From assembly GCA_907165275.2 (NCBI GenBank), contig OU015653.1, forward strand, positions 898,001 through 962,000: 64,000 nt of DNA, written 5' to 3'. A program made the translations under genes and the position numbers. The DNA is from Zygaena filipendulae. Lineage: Eukaryota > Arthropoda > Insecta > Lepidoptera > Zygaenidae. The notes below the pieces were generated by a model. It searched no databases, was not told the DNA's origin, and saw only the letters and a program-made list of their open reading frames with translations. This document shows positions 44,181 to 54,800 of the stretch, piece by piece (within the stretch, counting starts at the first letter, position 1; each line of letters opens with the position of its first letter).

Positions 44181-44800
44181 TTATGATCCAACGATGATGT
44201 TATTAATTGGAATGTGTATCAGTTTCACAAAGAAGCCGATGAAGCCCATAATGCAGAATCCAATGGCCGTGGCAATAGCTATCTTCTGGAATTCTGTAAA
44301 AGAAAAAAGTCTATGGTTTAACATTGGACATCTTTCTATGATTGCAGATAAAACTAGATAGGGGCAGAAACTACTTGACTACTAGAGAGGTCATACAGTT
44401 TAGCCAAAACACTTTTGCTGAGACTAGTGTGGACAAGACAAGAATTGCATTATGGCAAAAAGAGGACCACAGCTTTCGGACACAGCACAGGATCGGCTTT
44501 CTATAGGATTAAATGAATGTCATTGTAACAATTTATCACACTAGTATTATAAAATAAGCAGTAAACTATGTTTTGGCGTTTTAATGTATTCCAGTTTTGA
44601 TCATCATCAAGGATACATTGGCTTATTGCCAGCTTATTGAATACACTACCTATAGTGAAAGGTTACTTTCTAGAAACTGGGACAAACATGAAACAACTGA
44701 TCATACCTTTCCTATCAGGCTTTGTGCATCTCCTGACTAATCTGAGAGAGTCCTTAGCGAACTGCTTGCCAGGCTCCACGAATTTCACAATTTGATCCAT
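44181..44800 (-). CDS. Sec61gamma: Sec61 gamma subunit of the ER protein translocon
   Basis: A single-pass, tail-anchored subunit of the Sec61 channel (SecE homologue) that clamps Sec61 alpha in the ER membrane. Coding exons are 44707-44800 and 44181-44293 (minus strand), with phase closing at codon 32, giving 68 residues, the exact family length. Visible hallmarks are [32 protein letters not shown], a membrane segment [20 protein letters not shown] and the terminal [12 protein letters not shown] 3' splice site (TTCTTCCAG|GTAATGG) lies three bases before the ATG, so a non-coding first exon exists upstream, probably ending at a GTGAGT donor near 45077-45082. Confidence 0.97.
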
Positions 44801-45059
44801 TACCTGGAAGAATTTATCAAATCTTTTAATATAAATATTAATTTGCAACTAAAATACCTACATGTACGCAAACATTTTTCAGGGTAACTGTACTTACTGA
44901 TTACTATATACGATAATACTGTGTTTGAAAAAAAAATTATACCACTGCAACTTGTTTTAAATTCAATTTAAAATAATTTGAAAGAAATTCAAGCGACGTC
45001 AACTACGGCAACTATTGTCACAATTACAAAATTACAATTACAAGTCAAACGTCAGCCAC

Positions 45060-45420
45060 GTTTCGAAAATTGCACTCACGTCACCAGTACCACAGACTTC
45101 GTTAAACAGTGTTACATGGTGGAAAAATAATAGTATAAAATAGCCTGCGTTGTAGTGTATTTGGAGAGTGGAAACCAAAGACGTTAGTCCCGACTTCCAG
45201 CATTTATTTTTCTAAATAGAAATAATAGAATTTGAAATACCTACATAATACACTTAAAATGACATCTGCTTGTTAGCTCATAGCTGACGTTGATAAATGA
45301 ATTGGAGTTCGGACATTTACGACTACGAGTAGTGTGAACCAACAACGAAAAAGAAAAGGCTTTTGGTAGTATTTGAGCGAAATGGCTGTCAGTTTTATTT
45401 CTGTATTTTACAAATTAGTT
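45060..45420. promoter_or_regulatory. Probable shared promoter region of Sec61 gamma and Exo70
   Basis: The two genes are head-to-head, about 1.08 kb between start codons. A minus-strand GTGAGT donor near 45080 suggests that Sec61 gamma's leader exon begins between about 45085 and 45150. The family-X insertion (45372-45706) lies between this and the Exo70 ATG. No TATA box is evident. Confidence 0.35.
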
Positions 45421-45706
45421 TATCGTGGTTAATATTGTGTGAATATGGAGGATTTTGATCCATTAGTGATGAACAGTGTGTGGAAACAGTGAAATAAGAT
45501 GGGATGGGGCATTCATCAGGAGGTTGTCGTTTTACTGTACGACTTCCCACAGAGCGTCCTATTAAGGTTCAACTGTGAAGAGTTGCTGCCAAAAGTTCCA
45601 GTAAAGCATCGAAATGCATCTCACCAATTGAAAGAAGAAAATTACAACTGATTTGGCTGTATGGACTCAACTTCCTTTGCCTTCCCCGTTGGGGTAAAAA
45701 ACAAAA
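45372..45706 (-). repeat. Family-X dispersed repeat between Sec61 gamma and Exo70
   Basis: Complement of the 27395 and 55012 copies: 'CTTTTGGTAGTATTTGAG', 'TAGTGATGAACAGTGTGTGG', 'GAGGTTGTCGTTTTACTGTA', 'GGCTGTATGGACT' and 'CCTTTGCCTTCCCCGTTGGG' in that order. It carries the short frame [15 protein letters not shown], a conserved part of the repeat rather than an Exo70 exon. Confidence 0.65.
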
Positions 45707-45876
45707 TTTTTTTACAAAAACACTAGAAAAAAGTGAAAAATATTTATATAAAGCTAAATTTTATTCAAAATCAAATTCAAATAAATTATTTGGACTAAAA
45801 AAGTATTTTAAAATTGAATAATTTTAACTTTACTTTTCACCTACGGCTTAATATATACGATATCTTTTCGCTGAAA

Positions 45877-48800
45877 ATGTACGCGATAGAGAAAAAATTG
45901 GAAATAGAAATGAAGTTGAAAAAGGTAGGTAAACAAATTGTTACAATTACATTTATATAGGTATTATAATTTGTAATTTAGTGTTCTTTTGTCGGTACTG
46001 TTTTTGCATTCAAACTTAACTTCTGTAATCTAACACATATTATTTACATAAATACGACGCCCACAAATGATTAAATATGTACCTACTTATTATGTTTGAT
46101 AAAAAATAGGCGTATTTAAAAAAAATCTTAATTCATTTGTTTCGTAGGAGATGAGCAACATGCAGGAGCTGAAAGCGGCTGCGAGCCGCAGTTCAGCACT
46201 GGCTAATGACGTGTGTAATGTTCTTGGCGCTTGTGAGAGGAGACTACAACAGTTAGAGAAAGCTGTAGAACCCCTATATGGAGACACTGAGAGACTTCAG
46301 CAAATACATCATAGTAAGTTGTATGGATATGGTAACTAAACAGTAGAAGAGAGTAGTGTGGTGTGTTTTTTCCAATACAGTTTAAAAATGGTTCCAGTGA
46401 TGTCCAACAGCAATAACTTTTGTAGACTTGTTCACAAAGAGTTTTGTGTTTAATGTTTGCAATCAATCATAAGTAAATAAACCCACATTTCATTGTAGAT
46501 ATGGAGCGTACAGTGAAGGCCCTGGATCATGTCATCAACTACTACATGATGACCCGTGAACTAGCTGACCTCATCCAAGCGGGACCCCAAACAGCTACTG
46601 TTGAGTCTCTAAATGTTTATCTTGAGGTTTGACCCTTTTTATCCTACTATCTGAATCTGATTAACAAATGATGTAATTTAAAATTTATCATATTCTAATG
46701 TTTCAGGCCCTAGACAAATTAGCAAAAGCTCAGGACTATTTTAACAAGAACAATCCACAGAGTGTTGAGCTTGAAAATATAGTAAGTAATCAATAACAAG
46801 TAAAAAATTGAATAAATTCAACTAGTAATTTTGTCTGTGTGAGAGTCATCTTAGACCTCTAAGACAACCCAAACACTCACTTTGTAAGCTTATTTATGTC
46901 TTGGTGTGTTTTATCACAGAACAGAACAGAACATTATTTCAAATCTCAATCGTTAGCTACATAGTCTGTGACTTTCTTAAACTATGTAGTCTGTGCCTTG
47001 TTAGTGCATTGACTGATGCATGTTTGTATTGTAAAATATTGGATTCCAGAAACAACTGTATAATACTGGCGTGGCGAAGCTGAAAACAGCTTTTGAGGAG
47101 CTCCTAAGCCGCAACACTCGACCCTTGTCACCGACAACACTCATGGACATGATTGCCTTAGAGGAAGGTACGTTTGAGAAGGGTGGATATTTTACGATGC
47201 TGTCATAATAATGTAATTTAATAGATGTTAATTAAAGAGCCATATTAATTTATAGGCCAACTTTGAATAAAGTGATTTGACTTAATGTGTTTATAGGACG
47301 CACTGACTCAGTATCTATCAACAAGATTATAATCACTGGCCACTGCATGGTATCTATTCCGGTCTGATGTTGACTTTTATTATTGCGTGCTGCAGATTCG
47401 AGTGTGGAGAGCATGAGCGTGAGCGGCAGCGGGTCGTCGGCGCCGGGCGCGGGGACGGCGGGGGCGGGGGCGGGGGTGGGGGCGGGCGCGCTGGAGGCGA
47501 TGCGCGCGTGCGCCGAGTGGCTGCGGCGCGCCGACCAGCCGCCCGTGGGCGCGCTGCTCGCGATCCGCGCGCCCGCCGTGCGCGGCTCGCTGCTCGCCTT
47601 CCGCGACTACCTGCGCTCCAGGAGCATGGCCGCCTCGCCGCTCATGGTCAATATTTTTCATGTGCCGGATATCCGTAGCTCTATCCGCAGATATCCGAGG
47701 GAGAAGGAAGATGCGTATCCGTTACTGGCGGATCGTTTACCTTATTCATTTTTAACACATAAATGAAATTCTCTATATACGTAATCACGTAATAGGTAGC
47801 AATGAAAACCTATTAAATTATATTCCCATGTACATATAAACAAAACAAAAGCAATGCCATTCGAAATATGTTCTGTCACGCAAAGCGTTACGTGGCGTCA
47901 ACTATCGCTTCAAGGTCACGCGCACTCACACCGATTGAGTAAAAAAGTTTAGATCCGTATCAGCGGATCTTGACACCAAATATCCGTTTTCAGATCCGTA
48001 TCCGCGGATATACATTTTTAACGATCCAACACATCACCAGTCACTGTACTTGTCCACTGATTATACTATTATTATAATTATTATTATTATATTATTATTA
48101 TTATATTATACTTATTTTTCTTAGTTTACATAAGGGTCGTCCATAAATCACGTAGGGTTCGAAATGTATTGAGGGCGTTTGGAAAATCACGAATATCACA
48201 AGAGTGTAAGCCGGCGCGTGGCCTTGACCTTTATTCTTAAATTCTATTCCAGAGAGCGAAAAACAACCTCCACAGAACAGATTCAAAGAAGACCAGTAAA
48301 ATTCAAAAAATGTAAGTATGTATATACATATTATGTTGGATAAGTTATACATATAGTAACATATAGTAAATGTATTAGTACGGGAAGTTATATTTCCAAA
48401 AAGAAGCACAAACAATTGACCTCTAATTATGATCCGTAGGGCATCGGTAACAAATTAACAATACAAACAAGGGATGATAGAAATGAGAATTAAACCCATG
48501 GGTTGCTTGCGCATTTCTGGTTTCATAATTTATGTATTTAATGGAGATTACTTACGTCGAAACTTTGTGTTTTAGAAATTTGGGACAACTTTTGAATATT
48601 TACCTTACTCAATATTTAATAAATAATAATAAAACAATTTGTTGTCATGCACAAACAAAAATCTATAATTCTAAAATAAAAAAAAGTATGTTTTCATTCA
48701 ATTTCCAAAAGGTTTCTTTCACCCTGTGTTGCCTGTTACAAAGAGTGATGTGCCGGATCATTCAAAATGTATATCCTCGGATACGGATCCGGATATTAAG

Positions 48801-51800
48801 TCCGCAGATGCGGATATATCCGGCACATCACTAGTTAAAACTTAAAAGTAACAACACTAGTTAATATTAGACTTGCACCCTTGCACAAGGTCTCTAAAAT
48901 ATTTGCAGGCTCACGCTTTCACAAGCTCCATTAATTTAATAAAACCACTTTAATACAGGTCCTTCGTTTTAAATTGTTGCAGTATAGAAAAACGTGCGAA
49001 TAAGATAATGATGAAGGCGTCGCAGACCCTGGAGCAGTCCACCGGCCTCGCCATTGGGCCGCGTCGCTCCATCGTCGACTCGTGTGAGTACCGCTGCCAA
49101 CAGCACCTAGCCAGGTGTTGCGGTTTCGATCTCTGCATCAGAGTAAATATGATTTATGTCATGGACATTAGTGTTTAATCTGAGTTTAGGTGTTTAATAT
49201 ATATATTAGTAATGTGCCGGATCCGTATCCGTGGATATCCGAGGTGGAAGAAAGATCCGTATCCGTATCGTATGATTGTACAACCAGACGCGGAGGAGGG
49301 CGGCGAGGCGGCGGACAGCGGCGAGTACGAGGCGGAGGTGGTGGGCTCGGTGGCGGGCGCGCTGTGCCGGCTGGCGCGGCACGAGCAGCGCGCGCTGCTG
49401 GGGCTGGCGCCGCTGCCGCGCCTCACCGCGCTGCTGCACGCGCTGCTCAAGGACTGCTTCGCGCTGCTCGCCGCTGACGTCGAGGTGAAGCCCCCCACAC
49501 TCACCACTCCCCACTCGCCCTCACCACTCCCCGCTCGCCCTCACCACTCGCCCTCACCACTCCTCACTCGCCCCCACCACTCCTCACTCGCCCCCACAAC
49601 TCCCCACTCGCCCTCACTACTCCCCAATTTCCCTCACCACTTCCCACTCGCCCTCACCACTCTCCACTCGCCCTCACCACTCCCCACTCGCCCTCACACT
49701 TCCCACTCGCCCTCACAATTTCCCACTCGCCCTCACACTTCCCACTCGCCCTCACCACTCCCAACTAGCCTTTACCACTCCCCACTCACCTTAGCCACTC
49801 CCCACCGCCCTCACAACTCCCCACTCACCTTAGTCACTCCCCACTCTCCCTCACCACTCCCCACTCGCCCTCACCACTCTCCACTCGCCCTCACCTTTCC
49901 CCACTCGCCCTCACAACTCCCCACTCGCCCTCACCACTCCCCACTCGCCCTCACCACTCCCCACTCGCCCTCACCACTCATGCACTCACTCACTACTCGC
50001 AAAATTGTAAACCAAAATATATGTGTCTATTATTTTTTCATTCTCTATCAGACGGACTACTAAATAGAATTGAAAATTGAAACTCAAATATACTCTATTG
50101 CTCCAAAAGAAAGTGTGCACGCGCGCGCGGCGCTCGGCGGCGCGCTGCGGCGGCGGCGCGGCGGCGTGCTGGGCGCTGCTGGCGCGGCTGCAGCGGCTGC
50201 AGCCCGAGCTGGAGCGCGCGCTGGGCGCCGCGCCGCCCGCCGCGCCCGCGCCGCCCGCCGCCTACCTCGACATCCTGCACAACTGTCAGGCTGCCGTGAG
50301 TCATTATACATCTCAATTATTTACTTCAAAACTGTCGTTCGTGCTGGTTTCGGAGTTCCCATGGGAATTCCGTGATGAAAGTGCGCTACGCTATAACAAA
50401 CAAGCAACCTCACATTTGCATTTATGTATTGTACTAGCTGTTCTCCGCGGCTTCACCCGCGAAAATTTCGAAGTTCCCGCGGGAATTCCGACATAAATAG
50501 TACCCTATGTCCTTCTCTATATATGTACCTGACAACGTGTATACCAAATTTCATGATGATTGATTAAGCCGTTAAGGCGTGAAAGCGTAACAAACAAACT
50601 AACTCACTTTCGCATTTATAAGGATAAGTAAGGATTAAGGATTTAGGCCAACCGCGCACGACACAATATGCATAGCCGTCTATGGTTTTACATTTTTATT
50701 TTGTTTAAATAAATCTTGTTGCAATTGCTATATGTATTATCTACATGGCAAAAGAATAAAATAAAAATTTAAAAAATAAAAAATTTGCAAGGTACCAGTG
50801 GCGAAGGTACCATAGAAGCCGATTCCCACCGGCTTCCCTTCAGACGCAACATCTCTCTCCGTAATTGAGAACGGTGTCAGGGATACAGGGAAGGACTTTT
50901 TATACCGGAATTCCCGCGGGAACTCCGGAACTTATCGCAGATGAAACCGCGGGGAAAAGTTAATAGTTTAATAAGTTGAAATTAAAGTAGATTTCCGGCT
51001 TCCCTCTCTCAATATTTCACCCTTCGCCACTGCAAGGTACACAGACTGACTGTGTTGTGTAGTGTGTGGACTGTGGTGTGCGTTGTGCGTTATGCGGTAT
51101 GAGTGTGTGTGCAGTGTCTAGTTTGCGTTGTGTGATGTGCCGTGTGCGTTGTACTTTGCGTGCAGTGTGCGATCGTGCTGTATTGATTGCTGTGACGTGT
51201 GCCAGTGCGTGCGCTCGCTGGAGGAGTGGGTGGAGGGCGTGCGCGGCTGCGGCGCGGCGGGTGCGCCCGACGGCACCGTGCACGAGCTGGCCGTGGCGGC
51301 GCTGGCGCACTGCCACGCGCTCGCCGCGCACATACACACTATCGGTGAGCGGTGGGCGGTGGGCAGGGGCGGATCCAGGATTTGGTTGAGGGCGGGGCAA
51401 TTTGGTTGCACCATGAAATTTTTTGAATTAACAGGATAGACAAAAAAGTCCATTAATAAAATTTAAGTGCTTCATATTGAGAGCATCTGAATTGAGCTTA
51501 TGTATGTATTATATTATCTGTGTGTATGTTTCGCGATTTTTTAACCGACTTCCAAAAAGGAGGAGGTTACGCATTCGGCTGTATGTTTTTTTTTTTTTTA
51601 TATTACTCGAAGCTAGGGTTGGAACGATTTCGAAAATTCATTTTTTGTTTGAAAGCGTATACTCCCAATTAGGTCCTATTGCCACCAAGTGGGATCTGAT
51701 GATGGGATCTTATGGTTTAAGAATCTTTATTATCCTCAAAAGATCTTGGGAAAATCGTGGGAACTCTTCAAAAATAATAGGCACACCTATAGCGATTTGG

Positions 51801-54800
51801 GTATTTTTTATAGTAAATCGTTCATTTGCTTTCGGAAAGCAAAATTTGAAGAAGTGGAACTGATCATGAAGACCACAAGTGTTCATCGGAACTACTCAAC
51901 AATAATACGTATTTCACGGGTTTCGATTGGACCGATTTAGAAAATTTATTTTGTTGTTTGAAAGGGTATACTCCCAAGTTGGTCCCATTGTCACCAAATC
52001 GAGAACCCGATGATGGAATCATGGAGAAATCAAGAGAACTCTTCAAAAATTACAGACACACCTATAGCGATTTTTGTATTTTTTATAGTAAATCGTTTAT
52101 TTGCTTTTGGAAAGCAAAATTTGAAGAAGTGAAACTGATGATGAAGACCACAGATGGTCATCGGAACTACTCAATAAAAGGTATTTCACGAGTTCCGATT
52201 CGTTAACTTTAATATGGTTCCTAAATAATTTATGCTCGTCACAATGTATATGGTAAAGTGGAACTGATGATGACGTACCAGGAGAACTCCTCAACAATCA
52301 ACGTCCCTGTCGTCCCGTCGGTAAAAGCAGTATTTTGTAAAAGGCGATGAGCAATTGACATTAGGCTATTGTAACTTAGATAAATTACAAACGGACTCAC
52401 TTGAAAGCAAGAAATAAACAAAATTTTAACAAAAAAATTAAAACTGACTTCCAACAACACAAAACTAAAAAGCTAAAAATAACAAAATATCGATTTTATC
52501 CAACAGACAAAAATACACGTAAGTTTATTTTTGGTAGTTATTACCAGTAGTTATTATACCAGTACCAGTAGTTATTATTGGTTTATTCTACCACTTGACT
52601 ACTATTATTATTTGAAGTCGGTGACAAGCCAAATATGGCGTAGGTACATGGGCTAAGTCCAGTCCCGCCACGAGTTCGTTGTGAGCTGAACAACCCAAGT
52701 GGGTAGACGTAAGCGGGCTTGGCACCGAATTTAAATCAAAAAGTGGTAGCACAAACCAACAATAGTATTACATGTATTTTTGTCTGATGGATTAAGTCGG
52801 TATTTTGTTATTTTTAGCTTTTTAGTTTTATGTTTTTCATATTTAAAAAAAATGTGGTGTCGAAAACGATAGAGCTTAGGTAGGTATAGCGGTTTTTGAG
52901 TACGATTCTCTGTAAAATCAAAGTTTTTTTAGTATTTCATTATTTTCAACTTGTACTTTCATGCATAAAGTAATCTACATGGAAGCTACAACAGATAAAA
53001 GTAAAAAATGAAAAATTTACGTTCCAGCGAATCTGACCTGAATTAACAAATTTAAATTAAAATTTTGTAGGTTTGTATCTATAAAGTGATAGGAAAATAA
53101 TGGGAAGTGTTATGGTTAATAGCGATTTTTTTACTAAACTGAGGAAAAATACCATCAGAGGTGCACATGTGATGTGATAAAAACGTGTTTCGTGATCAGA
53201 AGAACAAAGAACTACCTAACTACCTGACGTAGCTTCACGACCGACATAAAGCAATCTGAAACTTTCTTTGAAGTAAGTCCGTGATTTGGGATCCCTCAGC
53301 ACTTTAAAGATGGTACAAAGAATATGTGTAGTGCGCCTGGCGAATATGTAAAGCACACACATTTTGCAGCCGCTCCAACTTATCGCGTTACTATGTCTAG
53401 TTGTTGTATACGTATGCTGTAAATCTTTGTGTTGTGTCAAATAAAGTTTTTTCAATTTCAATTTTCAATTTCAATTACTCTTCTGTCAGATTCATACAGC
53501 ACACATCGGCGTCAACAAAAAGAAGGTTACTCCTTGGATTAGTAAAATGAGGAGAAAATTTGGGAAATAACGCAGAAAACTCAGAGAAGTGAATAATTTT
53601 CGTCCATATGACGAGATACGGAAAAATAGGTACTATTGAAACAAAAAGATGTTTTTGACCATAGAAGATTTTAAAATTTACAGTCAACAGAAGAAAAATT
53701 TGATAAATTTTGGAAATTTGCCCAAAATTTTTTCCAAATCCGAATTCATCGCGCACCGCACGTGATAAAAGTCGTTGACTATTTTTTGAGCACAGAGGTA
53801 CAATATGACGGGGAATAAAAACCGAAATTCTATTAATTCCATTTAGTTCGTCAGTTACATAATATATATAAATAATATGGATAGATTTGTTTTGAACGTG
53901 GAAAAAAGTAGAAGAGTTAGGTACCAACTAGTTTTGGGAAGTGAAATCATAATAGCTTACTTCCAAGTCTCAAGGATGTTGGATGAAGTTAAAGAAAAGG
54001 GATAGAGAAACTACATATATAAGGATAATTGTAAAAACATATATACAGCCAAACGCAGAAACTTCTCCTTTTAAATGAGAAATATACCATACGGCACGTA
54101 GTTTCAAAACAGAAAATTTGTTTTAACGAGAAAGAATTGACAGATTTTGTGTTTGTTTTACAATAATAGATACAAACTTCCATAGGGGTTCGTTACGAAC
54201 TAATAATTTATAGAGTTTTAAAAATGAATATTTGTTCGTTCATTTAAGTTTCATTCGTATATTTCTATTCAAATTACGATGAAACTTTGGTGAAAAGCCA
54301 CAACCTTGCGAAGATTTTTCTAAGGTCTAATTAAAGTAGGTACCTATTTAGGTCTTCAGGGGGGGCAATTGCCCCCAGTGCCCCCCCCTGGATCCGCCCC
54401 TGGCGGTGGGCGGCGGCCACTGTGCCGGTCGGGAGTGCGCAGGGTCAACCTAGCTCCAGGTCCACACGCTGGTTGGAAATGGGAAATATTAAAAAAGTTA
54501 CTTCCTTTCTGAATTAAAATCAGATGTCACCTAGAAAGTAGAAAGAATAGAAGGTCCCTTTCTGTCATTTTGCTAAATTTGTTGATGTTAAACACAGCCA
54601 TATGTGTATAAGGGTCAAATTTGATTAAAATGTCAGTCAAGTCATAACTATTGTGATTATGTTGAGATCAAGAACTATTCTACAAGATCAATTATGAATA
54701 AAATTGCTGTCATAACTATTGTAGTTTTGTTGACGTCAAATAGAGTTAACGTTGAATAAAATTGCTGTCATGACTATTATAATTTTGCTGACATCAATTG

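Noticed and set aside
45446..45491. Upstream first exon of Exo70 starting ATGGAGGATTTTGATCC
   Set aside because: The same short frame occurs in the other family-X repeat copies, and it ends in a stop without a donor. Exo70's exon 1 at 45877 is in phase with exon 2.
49212..50063. 283-codon plus-strand frame running through exon 9 into the minisatellite
   Set aside because: A real exon (49288-49484) followed by a tandem repeat that happens to stay open (Ser/Pro/His repeats). A good GTGAAG donor ends the exon, and downstream exons restore the Exo70 sequence.
51477..51940. Transposase gene inside the hAT element
   Set aside because: Frames of 128 and 83 codons overlap a tandem duplication and show no hAT dimerisation or catalytic motif that I can recognise.
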